Assembly (NCBI GenBank): GCA_015179025.1
Contig: WHUX01000050.1
Coordinates: 279,012 to 343,011, forward strand
Source: Terfezia claveryi
Lineage: Eukaryota > Ascomycota > Pezizomycetes > Pezizales > Pezizaceae
Length of the DNA: 64,000 bases
Reading direction: 5' to 3'
The position numbers and the translations under genes are program-made. Numbering within the stretch: the stretch's first letter is position 1; each line of letters starts with the position of its first letter. The notes beneath the pieces were generated by a model. That model made no database searches. It was not told the DNA's origin and was given only the letters and a program-made list of their open reading frames with translations. This document shows positions 25,943 to 36,833 of this stretch, piece after piece.

Positions 25943-26427
25943 TCAGGTCAAGCGACCACCAGTGCGAAGACTACTTGTTCCATCTTCTGGAGGTGGCATC
26001 CCCTCCTCATCATCAGGTTCTCTATATTCTGCCACCTTCCGCCCGCCATATCTAGTGCGTGATCCTCCTAAAATATTTTCCGTGTTGATAGCTTCTTTCT
26101 CATCTTGCTCTATCACAGAAACATTTCTTAGCGGCAATTATTATTCTTTCAAATTATTTTCAGCAACTTACCTAACATCTCGTTACTGTTGGCCGTGTTG
26201 GGGTCGATTGGATCCTCCACTGGATCTTCATCTTTAATTACGGGGTTGACAGCATCTGTACCGATAGCACCACCAGGACCTGTGCCGTGCTTTTCAGCTA
26301 CTCCAGCTGGCTCGTCCATGGCGTAAGAATTGTCGATGACTGTACCGCTTGGGACCTCGCCCTGATCTACCTCACGATCGGCCCGATTCTCGTAGGCAAT
26401 ATCGGCAGTAGTTACTCGAGCTGACAT
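25943..26427 (-). CDS. Small acidic protein with Chz-like motif
   Basis: Two exons, 26427-26172 and 26109-25943, give 140 residues. The 62-bp intron (GTAAGT to GATAG) joins NSNEML to EQDEKEAINTENILGG. The protein is acidic and disordered, with a C-terminal block INTENILGGSRTRYGGRKV followed by an acidic EPDDEEG. This resembles the CHZ motif (acidic, I..NI...RRTRGK) of histone H2A.Z chaperones such as Chz1, but the match is short and imperfect. A chaperone role is a hypothesis only. The N-terminal part (MSARVTTADIAYENRADREV) shows no known fold. The start is taken at the ATG giving a compact protein; the frame is also open further upstream. Confidence 0.6.
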
Positions 26428-28711
26428 GATCAAAAGTTTATGATGGAAGGCTTTGACGATATAATAGAGATGTTGGCTATGTGGGATATTTGCTGAATCT
26501 GATGGAAACAAAAACTAGCAAAGCATACGTCGACATTGCTAAGTACTTGATTTATATACATTTCCCGGGCACAAAGCCATGAACATTTGGTCTTGAGCCA
26601 TGATGAAATCACCGTTTTAGCCACCTGCTTTACATGACATAACGTGCGAAGCAGCTGGTTTCGTCATACCAAACTACCGGTTACAAACAATCTCCTTAGT
26701 CTCGACCATTAGGTCAGCGGCTGTATGGCGCATTAAACTCAGCTGCTGGGTGGCGAAGGCTTTCGCGACTTCATATTCTCCTTTTATAACCATAATACTA
26801 CTCTACTGTACAAGTACTTATCTACATTTCCCACTGGAATGCACATATATTTTTTATCCAGTAATTTTAAGTCTTAACTAATGGTCTACTTGTGTTGTAT
26901 GTATTAATATAAAACACAATCGCCTAAGTAGACAAAAGTCTGGCGAGTTTATTGTTATGCAGCTTTTTGTACCACCAAAAAACAACAACATGCAATGCTA
27001 ATCTAACCCCCGAGTACAAGTACCTACATTTTTGATGCACAGCATCTATTGTTGGGAAGATTTTAGGCACTTGAAACACAGAGATCGGAAATCTTGGTTT
27101 CGTCAGGTACCACTCTCGTGGGTTAGGTTGCGCCTTTTCAAGGTTGATCTGTGGTGATCCTTGATCCCAGTTTCGGTACGGTACGGTACGGCCGGCTGCT
27201 AACAGGAGAGATGGGACACTTTGTTTAAGATCCAGGGAACCGTTGACAGTTGACACGTAAGGAACAATTTCGAACAAACAAAATTAAAGAGTTGCATCCG
27301 GAACCAAACGAGACCAACGCGGGAAACTACAATGGCCTCCGAAGAGGTTTCTCCCTGCTCGGCAGTTTCTCAACCCTCCCAGTTCCGGTATCGGAGATCT
27401 CATCAACACATTGGGTTTGTACCCCCATCTGAAGGAAGTTATTTCCGGCGAATGCGGAAACCCTGAGCGACAGCAAAGCGCGCCCTATGTCGTCACTACC
27501 TTCTCTCACCCTCCAGCCCGATTGGAAGCTTTCATCGGCATTACTGTACAATGCCTGCACAAAGGAACGGGGAGGTATGTACTGATCCACGACGATGGAA
27601 AAGTAAGGGCCTTCACCTTCCCGGCTGGGCTGAGCTGGACGTGGATAAGGGTGAGAGGATGTAATGGGTTGTAGGCGGTGGGATCTGGAAAAGCCAGCTG
27701 GTCACTAGAAGAACAAGACGAGGGCCTATTGAGAGCTGAGGTAAGTGCTGGGCTCGGAGTGGTCTTAAAACTTGTCCAACTACAATAAGATACCCATGCG
27801 GCTGTGTCATGAAGGCTGTCATACTGCATTTCCCTTCGACCGTCACGAAATTCTGACGGAAGAGCGTTCGGAGAGCTCGTCGAGCGTGAGGAGGGAATAA
27901 AGAAGTTTACCCGGGTAATTACATATTACATATACCTCATGGGCAAGGGGCCACCCACCGGCTGTTCATCAGCAAACTAGGGCTGAATCGAGACAGCATC
28001 TACGAATCATCATCTATGGGACCGCTGCCTTGGAGAAGGTGCAGCTCTTTCTCTGCGCTGTCTCCCGGAAAAATGATTTATCCGCCAGAAATAGGCCAAC
28101 CTACTTCGGGTCTTGTTCTTCATACAAGTTTCCCTGTTTGCATGTGACGTTCGGGCCGCTTATTCGCTAGCGTCGCTGTCGACCAACGATTCGTGGACAA
28201 CACAGCAGCGCCAGCCAGTATCGCTCAGCTGGCTTGTATCGGTCTCGTCGGTGAATGTCTTAATTCCCGCTTAGAAGAAGCAAAAGAATTACGGCTTGCA
28301 TCTGAGTACGAGTCCCACCTGTTTTAGAGCGCAGTGCATGAATTCGGTTAGCCGGCCACATTCAGCCCATATTTTGTTGGTTGGATATCGAAAGGCAGAT
28401 TCCAATAAAAACCTCCTTCCCTTCCCTCGTTTGTAGGTAGTGCGTCTTACATTATTTTACGTTTCTTGAGTTGCTGGGAGCTTGTTCCTGCGTATACATA
28501 CCACCACATATCATTTGTTGCACAGCAAAGTTCACCAATTGCAACAGTTACCACACCACAAGCTTCGTTTCTTGCCGTCTGTTACGATTCTCGGTATTTC
28601 GCGCATTACATCGCCATCCCATCCCATTTCCAAAAATCTTGAAGGAATATAGTCAAATCGATTATACTGAGCTCGGCATCCACAGCGTAATCGGCAGGGC
28701 AACTACCCACA
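26428..28711. other. Intergenic spacer
   Basis: Divergent region between the small acidic gene and the MCU-like gene. A run of overlapping open frames at about 27.3-27.8 kb on both strands has no recognisable domain or splice structure. The 5' flank of the MCU-like gene occupies the right end. Confidence 0.45.
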
Positions 28712-31386
28712 ATGCCTTCTTTACACTTTGGCGGTTCTCCGTATGGCCATGTGAAACCGCCGCTACTTCAGGCCCTCTCCCTGAAGCGGAAGAAGTCTCG
28801 TGTGGCAGTCACCGCCGCCGCAGCGGTATTCAAGATCTTCACAAACACTCGTGGAAGGGATGTGATCTTAAGGCAGGGCGTCAAGTATCGCAACATGTTT
28901 CACGCCGGTAGTGGATTGGTGAGGGAGAGGCAGCCAGGGGAGGAAGTTACACAAGAGAAGGGTTGGGTAACTGATGAGGAGTCAGAGCATTCGGAGACAG
29001 AAGAGAGTGAAGAGGAGGTTATTCCAGTCGTGGTAAAGGCAGAGGACGTAGTGGAGAGGTTGGAGGCAGAGCAAGAGACAATCGAGGAGGCAGAGGTTGT
29101 GGCAGCTGAGGAGGAATCAACAATGGATCTTATCCACGAGGCGGAAGAGGTTGCGAACACTGATTTGTTGAAGCTTGAAATTTCTTTAGCAGAAAAGGAA
29201 ATACCCCAAGTGCCGGTTCCGCAAGCACTCGTGGTTCAGGCAAAGGAGGAGGTAGAGGAGGCAGAAGTGTTGCCTGCGCAGGAGTCCACGTCAGAGGGGC
29301 CCATCGGAGAGTTCGTGGAACAAGACACTCCTGAAGTTGGGCTTCCCAAAAAAGTTGAGCAACAGGTCTCCGACGAACTACTTGTGGCTGTGGTGGAACA
29401 AGTCCCCGAGCAATTGGTTGTGGGTTTGGAACAAGTTGAAACACAGGAACCAGTGACACAAGAAAAATTCGCCGATGCTGTCTTGGTTCCCGAACCACAG
29501 CTGGAATTCGTTCTTGAACCAACACAGCCCGAACCACTCTCACTAGCATCAGTGATGAACCTCCTTGAGCCTGCAGAACGCGAGCCACTTACATTCTCGA
29601 CAGTAATCAACACCCTTCAGCAGTCAAAGTTGAAGCCAGCCCCAGCGATGGTAGCTATAAAAGTTGTCGAAACATCGATGCCGGAGCCATTCATCCCAAT
29701 CGCAGTGATGGAAATTGCAGATGCCCAACAACCCAAGCCAATACTGGAAGTCAAAGAGGCCGAAGTCAGTCCGTTGGATGATATCCCAGGAGAGTTACAA
29801 GTGCAACAAGAGGATATTAAGGCTGATAACATTAATATCTTGGGGAAGATCCAAGAGGCGCAAGAGGATATCAAGACCGATGACATTGAGCAACAGACGG
29901 AAGCGGAAATACAGGAGGCACTAGTGGAACTGGAGGAGACGAAGAATCTCTCGGAGGAGTCTAGTCTAGAAGTTGAGATGGTGGATATCTCACCTAACAC
30001 AACCGTAGGGACGGAGCCAGAAGTTCAGGAGACAGTGCAGATGACCGAACCACCCCTACTGCCATTGATAGAGCCGACGCTTGAAGTCCAGGTTGAGGAG
30101 TTGACAGAAGAGATTGTTGATAAGGAGAAGGTTCCTCCTATTCGTGCGCAGGCTATTTCGCCTCAGCCTCCGCAGGATACTCCAGTTTTAGCAATCAGCG
30201 AAAAACACAGTGAGCAACTCTTTGATGATGAATACGACGAGACTGAGCTGAACGAAGATGAAGAGCCTGAAGTTGAAGTCGAACTTGAGAATCTAGAACT
30301 CAAAGGTAGCTGAAATTTTCTCTACACCACAGGAAGGAACATAAGCTAACTTTATCATAACATGATCCAGGTTCACTCGAATTCACACCTTCCCATATGT
30401 TCAAACTCACCCTCCCTATACCGTCATCCGTCAATAGTCCTTCTCCATCTACAGTTGTGCTTTGTGTCAAACCCGAACAAACGCTTTTAGACCTACAGAA
30501 ACTTATCAAAGTTGAACTCTACACCGCGACAGGCTCTCGTCATATATCGTTTACCACTCTGGACGTCGAACCTCCTGAGCATACCACTGAAAATGTATTT
30601 AAACCTGACTCGATAGGCTTTGCTACCAACGACAGGGAAAACTCAATCCTCCAACTTTCATGCAGTGATCCAAGCAAATTCGGTAGCAAGCCTACATGTA
30701 TATCAACGCGGTGGTCGCTGTCAACTGAGATCGGTGCCTTCATAGGTGATGTTTCGAGGAGGCAATGCTTCAACATTGGTATATCCCATACTCCCGACAA
30801 ACCTCCATCGACAACCATTCGAATTTTACTTTCTAGTTTCAACGACCGAACATTACACCAGCGCGCGCAACTGCGCAATCTCGCTCCCAATCTATCCTCC
30901 CTCTCTGCACTCAAGTCAGAATGCGATGCAGCCGTACAGCGCACGGCTCAGAAGCGAAGCATACTGACACTTGCAATTAGTGGCTTCGCTTGCATACTGC
31001 TACCACTTGTTCTCATCACTTTCGCATATCTCTCACAATCTGGGCTACCCCCATCGTTTCGCAATTCCCAACCAGAGGAGCTGAGACTCTCACACCCGGT
31101 CACGACATATATTGTGGCGGGGCTCGCAGATATCCTCCTTCTAGCAGGTTTCGCTTACCTATGGTCCGCCTATCGCACTACAGGGCGACATAGCGTACCA
31201 GATCATGCTACTGTGAAGAAAGTCTACAGCGAGCGGGGATTCGATGTCGCGAAGTGGGAGGAGCTACAGACACAAAATATGAAGCTATGCAGCGAGATAC
31301 GGCGAGTTGCAGCTGAGTATGGCGTAACCTGGGGCGATGAAGTCGGGCAAACAAAAGGGACAGGTACAGCTGCAACGGCAGCCTGA
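28712..31386 (+). CDS. MCU-like mitochondrial membrane protein with long acidic N-terminus
   Basis: Two exons, 28712-30305 and 30371-31386, give 869 residues; the 65-bp intron (GTAGCT to CCAG) joins ENLELK to GSLEFTPSHM. The N-terminus is basic and poor in acidic residues (LQALSLKRKKSRVAVTAAA), plausible as a mitochondrial presequence. Residues about 85-530 are extremely Glu/Val/Pro-rich and disordered. The last 330 residues follow the calcium-uniporter layout: an MCU-N-like region (LPIPSSV, PEQTLLDLQKL), a coiled coil (LRNLAPNLSSLSALKSECDA), TM1 about 730-752, TM2 about 779-799, and the typical tail (KKVYSERGFDVAKWEELQ). The loop between the TMs reads PEELRLSHPVTTY where canonical MCU has W-D-[IV]-M-E-P-[IV]-T-Y, so the acidic pore residues are missing. 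Likely a fungal MCU paralogue with altered or no calcium conduction. Confidence 0.75.
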
Positions 31387-33233
31387 ACCGTCTCTCTTTA
31401 CGTCGGTCAAACAAATTTTTTTTCTTGGGAGCTCTGCAGTGCTCTATTCAATTCTCCACTCAAACGCAACCTGAGTCATTCATTGTTCCATTGCTTTTTA
31501 CCTAACGAATTTCTTTTTTTTTACGGGATACGGATGGCTGTAGGACATTTCCATTCATCAAAACATAGAGCGTTTTGCTTCTGCGTCTCCACTTCAGAAC
31601 TTTTTGTTTTCCAACTTTTCTTTTGAGTGTTTCCACTTTTTTACACTTGCATTTTTTTTCTGGGTCTCTCACATGCATCGGGTTTTCAACGGAAAACAAC
31701 AGGTATACCCTTTTCGCACTCAAAATAGCGCAAATAGATTAGGAGTTGGACTGGAAGGGAAGGAACTGGGCTAGGTTATGGGCAACAGGGCTGGAATGAG
31801 AAAAACGGTTGGATCTTTGGGTTTGGGATTTGGACTGCCCCAGGAATCAGGATCGGGTCGGGCAGGGATCGGGATCGGGATTCGTGAATTAGAATTTGTA
31901 TTTGGTTGATGATGTATATGATGACAGCATGGTTGGATTAACAACTCACCTCTTCTTCTCCGCATTATCCTACAAACAAGAAAAAACAAAGCCTTTCTTT
32001 CCTTTTTTAGTTGTTTACTTTTCGTGTGGATATCATTACTTTATCTATCGTCACAAGCATGAACTTCACGAATGGCATCTGAAGCATATTAATACTTGCG
32101 CATATCTGTGAGCCCAAAAAGCAATAATAATAATTAAAAAAAATTTAAAAACAACCTCATACCTTCTATCATGTACCGGTAACTTACGGTGTATAATAGT
32201 ATCATGGACTTCTTTGATGTAACTTTTGTTGTTACAGAGGAGATTTGCAAAAATAAATATCACATCGCGTGGGGGGCGGGGGACGGGGGAGATGGTGAGG
32301 GGAGACAATCGCCGCAAACAAACGAGGGTTAGGTATTTCCGACCACTGCCGGCCGCCCCCCCCCAAGAAAAAAAAAAAAAAAAAAAAAAATTGTGTTTCT
32401 GAAAAAGTTAAACTGTTTAAAACTTTTTGAACTCTTTAGTTTTTGGGGAGAAGGGGGGGGAGGGGGGAGGGCGGGTTATTTATTTATTTCTTTTGGGGGG
32501 TGGGGGGTGGGAGGGAGAATAGGAGGGTGCGTGGGGCCTTACTTACAGTACTTACTGGTACCCTCCCTCCCTTGGCCCTAGAGAATTGAATTGATGATGA
32601 TAAGGACGCAAATGGCCCTCATGATTAATATAGATATATATACATAATAGTGATGATGCTCTCCCCGGGAGGCTAGGAACTTGAGTAAGTAAAACTCCTA
32701 TTAACTCATGCAAACAAACTGATACAAGTGACTAATATATATATATATACATGATACATGGAAATATTTTACTTATGGTACACTCTACAGTAGGTAGGTA
32801 GGCCCTATGATACTTCCTGCTCACCTTACGAAAAGCAGCGCGTGGGGGGGGGGGGTGTTCTCCATACTTCGCCCCACAGTCTCAACCTCTCCAGCCTCCC
32901 CCCACTTCCCCTATGTACCTGTACCTGTATCCATCTGTGACTCGTGCTGGGAGGCCAGAGAGCCATCTGCATCTGTCCCTCTGCATCTGCACTTGCATGG
33001 AACTAGCTGACCTGCAGACGCAATTTTTTTTTTTTTTTTTTTTTTTTTTCCCTAGAACTAAGTGGTATTGGTTGTCGGTTTTCGTTTTTTGTTGTGGGGT
33101 GGGAGCCCCAAGCCGGGAAATCAAGCATTTTCCTGCCATCTCAAGATTTATCTAGCCGCCCGCCGGAACATACAGATAGGCATTTTTGGACCTTCATTGA
33201 AAAAGTGTTAGAAGGGCCTCCACATGTGTGTCG
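31387..33233. other. Low-complexity intergenic region
   Basis: Dominated by homopolymers (23 A at 32368-32390, 26 T at 33024-33049), G-rich runs near 32446-32520 and a short AT microsatellite near 32736. No gene is supported. Confidence 0.5.
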
Positions 33234-33534
33234 TGTTAAGCGACAAAAGAAACCCTCACGATGACCAGGGCTCTTTGGCTTGATAATAGCTTGACGGCGT
33301 GTGTGGATTGTGTTCCGTTCAGTTCAGTTCAGTGTGACTCTTTTTCTTCGTCTCAGTGAGCGTGCGAGACTTGATTCTTATTCCACCAGCCAGGAGGGGC
33401 CTTTATAACCTCCTCGTAGCCTGACACTGACTAAACTAAGCTAGTAACGTTATCTATCTAATGCAAACAACTCGGAAAGCTAAAATACACCCGATCCACT
33501 GGCCTCCTTATCGGGCAAATATCAGCCCGTAACA
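33234..33534 (-). repeat. Gypsy-1 LTR (3' LTR in element sense)
   Basis: 301 bp, identical to 39811-40111. Begins TGTTAAGCGA and ends CCCGTAACA on the plus strand. Confidence 0.95.
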
Positions 33535-33717
33535 CCCCCCTTCATCAGGGATAGTTAGGAATCATCCTGACCGTCCCGTAACAACAAAGCTCTAGCTAAA
33601 AAAATAAAAATAACCCAACCACATACTAAAGAGCGGAGATGAACTAACGACATATTAAAGAGCGAAGATGAACTAACGACATATTCTACCTCATCCATCC
33701 ACCCTATCCCCACATTG

Positions 33718-34960
33718 CTATGCTGCCGATTCCCTCAGGATAAACGGCTTCACTCGGTCTGTATGCCAACCTTTATGTATCGTCCCATTGGTTGTTTGGA
33801 AGTCGATCTTCCCCTTTGATGTGATATATGTGATTCGTGCCGGTCCCTTCCATCTATTTTCCCACGGGCTCCCCGGCTTATGCCTCTTAGAATAGTTTTG
33901 GAACAGTATCAAATCGCCAACAAGATAGTGGTGATCCCTCAGTTTGGCCTGGTATTGTTCGACACGGTGTTCCTAGGCCTTCAATTGCCTCTCGGTTGCT
34001 AAGTGTCTAATCTCGTCCAACTTCTCGTTCCTGAGGAATACCATTTTGTCCTCATACCTCCCTACCTCCATTAGCAACACCAGGTTCTGGATAGCTGACC
34101 TCGGCTGATATCCGTATAGTAGCTGAAAAGGCGAATAACCCAATTGACCAATTTTCGAGTTGAAGGAGAACTGCGTAGGTTGAAGAAGCTTTTTCCAAGC
34201 CTTCGGATCTTGGTTTGCAAGCTTAGCTATGGACCGTTTAACTGACCGAATAGCTCTCTCCGCTTTTCCTTGTGTCTTTGCCGTTCCTGGGCCTGCAAAT
34301 ACCCATCGGACTCCATTCTCTTCTGCCCATTCCATGCATTCATGGTTATGGAAGTGAGGGCCTCTGTCTGTATGTATGACTCTTGGAAACCCATACCTAG
34401 CGCAATATATATCCAGCATCTTCACCGTAGCTTCTCCTGTTGCAGACCTGCAAGAGGCCAAATCCAAGAAGCCGGTCATATTCTCAATCATCACCAGAGT
34501 ATAAACGTGACCTCCCGCTGGTTCAAACGGTCCTGCGTAATCAATAGTAATCATCTCGAAAGGCTCAAGCATCACGATAGGCCTGAGTGGTTCAACCGGG
34601 AAATCTACCAGGTCCTGGCATTTTTGGCATCTCTCACAAGACCTACAATATTGTCGGCAGTCTTTGATCATTGTTGGCCAAGCATATCCTGCTTCCAATA
34701 TCTTCCGGTAAGTAATCTCTGCTGCATAATGGCCAGGCATGCAGAATCGTGAAAAGCTGTTAGGAGAGTAGAAATCTGGTTTGTGTAGGGACCGCTCTCC
34801 AAATACTGTCATATCCCTCCAGCATTAACCTTCCCGTATTCTCTTCCATCCTATACCTTCTTGCCATCTTCCGAATTCTAGCCCTATCCGCGCTTCTCCA
34901 ATCACCTGCAAAATCACCAGACAAAAGAAATCTCTTAATTCCCGACCTCCAACTATCCAT
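33718..34960 (-). pseudogene. Gypsy-1 integrase region
   Basis: Frame 34812-33973 carries the H2C2 zinc-binding part (GHYAAEITYRKILEAGYAW to CRSCERCQKC) and the DDE core: ITIDYAGPF, IHTDRGPHF and QGKAERAIRS supply the three acidic residues. A TAG at 33973 (QLKA-stop-EHRVEQ), explained by CAG to TAG, separates it from the C-terminal GPY-like module WENRWKGPARI at 33912-33718, which is in the same frame. The linker upstream (34960-34760) lies in another frame. The catalytic triad is present, but the continuous polyprotein is not. Confidence 0.85.
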
Positions 34961-34995
34961 GATCCTTCCGCTACCAACACCTCTCCCGTTGCCAC

Positions 34996-35083
34996 TTCCT
35001 CACCAGCTCGCTTTCCTCACTAGCTCGCTTTCCTCGCCAGCTCGCTTTTCCTCACCAGCTCGCTTTTCCTCACCAGCTCGCTT
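34996..35083 (-). repeat. 17/18-bp tandem repeat in Gypsy-1 linker
   Basis: Units of the form AGCTCGCTTTCCTCACT (plus strand), about four and a half copies, between RNase H and integrase. Two units are 17 bp and two are 18 bp, so the array itself shifts frame. The core AGCTCGCTTTC also occurs in the Copia-1 array at 49.9-50.2 kb. Confidence 0.8.
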
Positions 35084-35115
35084 GATGTTTTCCCATTCCG
35101 CTCTCTCTACCTCCT

Positions 35116-35598
35116 CTAGCAGTTCTTTCGGCACTCTGGACAACGCGTCCGGCACGATAAGGGTCCGACCGGTACATGATGAATAGTGAAGTCAAACTCC
35201 TGCAGAGCCAGTACCCACCGATTTATCTTATTATTGGTAGATCTCAAGTTATAGATATAGGTCAAACACTGGCAATCTGTATAGAAGAAAATCCGTGTTC
35301 CATACAGAAGATGCCGATTCTTACTAGTGAAGTAGTATACTGCATAGGCTTCCTTCTCGGTTTGTGCCCATCTCTCCTGGGTTTTGTTGAGCGCTTTTGA
35401 TAAGAAGGTAGAAGGGATAACCATTCGATACCGATCCATTGGAGTGACCTCACTGTCCTTGCTGTCCTTGCGAGCCAGCTGCCCGATAACGCACGAGATC
35501 GCCCATGGGCTTGCATCAAACATCATTACCACTGGGCGTTCTGGGTCGAACACCTGCAGAGTAACATTCATTTGGATATCCGTGACCAATTCCATCAT
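35116..35598 (-). pseudogene. Gypsy-1 RNase H region
   Basis: Frame matching Ty3-type RNase H: VVMMFDASPWAISCVIGQ (first Asp), EKEAYAVYYF (Glu), FFYTDCQCLTYI (Asp), then the typical RWVLALQEFDFTIHHVPV stretch. It lies in a different frame from the RT region, separated by a stop at 35601. Confidence 0.85.
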
Positions 35599-35600
35599 TC

Positions 35601-36833
35601 TCAGCTGATCTTCTTCTGTCCACTCAAAACATAGTCTTTCCCTGGCATCCTTTTGCCCTTTCTACCTTTCGGGCCTGGCTGTATACCTGCTCTAACTCCC
35701 CCCTTCCACCCTCGTAGTTTCTCACTCATGAACTTGGTTTTATCAGATAAGCTCGGAATGAATTTTGCCAGCCATCGGATTGCAGCTAGGCTCCGTTCGA
35801 TATCCTCTGGGCTGGTAACTGGTGTTCTAAACAAGGTGGAAAACTTATCTACCAATTCCGGTGATTTGGAGATTCCTCTCTGAGATACCACATGCCCTAG
35901 CATCTTCTGTGTCCGCATAAGTAGAGGTGATTTTCTTGGGTTAATAGAGGCATTTGCTTTCCTATACCTTGGAAAAACCACAAATTCTAATAAATCTAGC
36001 TGATCATCAATGGCTTTATTCAGCTGACCTCCTGGTTGTCCACTCGCCGTATCGAGATTGTCTAAGTAGAACTGTAGGTTAGGCCCGACTACATCTCCAA
36101 AAACCATACGCATGAAATCTGAATATGTGCCTGGGGCACCCTGCAATCCGAAAGGCATATAATTCCAAACGAATGCTCCTTCTCCTGGTACTATAAATGC
36201 TGTCAAGTATATTGAGTCATGATCCATTGGTATGCAGTAATACCCTGAAAACCCATCAATGCCGCTATAGACAAGCCTCCCCGCCAGGGCTTGTAGCACC
36301 TCATCTAGGCCTCTTAATTGGCCAACTCCCTTCTCCGAAATCGAGTTCAAGAAGATATAGTTTATGCAGAGTCTAAACGGATCTGCTGAGTTATGCTTGA
36401 TGGCTAGTTTGATATCTGATGACATCTCTGTTTCTCGGATGCGTGATATCAAATTGGCTTCCTCTAGCTTGGCCAAATAGCCTACCAACCATTCCCGCTC
36501 TTTATGTGCTAACCGGACCTTTCGATTCTGAACCTTCGTCCTTGCGTCTTTTTTTAGCTGAATCCGGTGTTTGAGGATATGCGTGTGTCTCATCTCAAGC
36601 ACGTTAGTAGCCACCCATGGCCTGATTTCTTCCAATATCCGGTATAGTCGCCTTCGTTGTATCTCTGATACTCCCTCCAAATTGACCTTCCAGGTGATAT
36701 CTCCAATGACCACGTCCTCGATTCCCTCATCGATCCCAGTAGGCATATCGTCGAAAATATCTTCACCTTCCGCTCGTTCCAGTTGATGAACGTGCTGTTC
36801 CTCGGACGTTCTCAATACCAGGTTTCCCGCCAA
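35601..36833 (-). pseudogene. Gypsy-1 reverse transcriptase region
   Basis: Frame with RT landmarks: LAKLEEANLISRI, LVYSGIDGFSGYYCIPM (first catalytic Asp), WNYMPFGLQGAPGTYSDFM, then FYLDNLDTASG where Ty3-type elements have F-Y-[VL]-D-D. The second Asp is Asn, one G-to-A change away, so polymerase activity should be lost. The frame differs from protease and RNase H neighbours. Confidence 0.88.

Noticed and set aside
27250..27850. Overlapping frames on both strands between the small acidic gene and the MCU-like gene
   Set aside because: No domain, no consistent splice sites, mutual overlap. An unrecognised gene cannot be excluded.
29130..29613. Long antisense frames under the acidic region of the MCU-like gene
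   Set aside because: Low-complexity coding sequence leaves all frames open; the plus-strand frame joins to a recognised domain through a proper intron.
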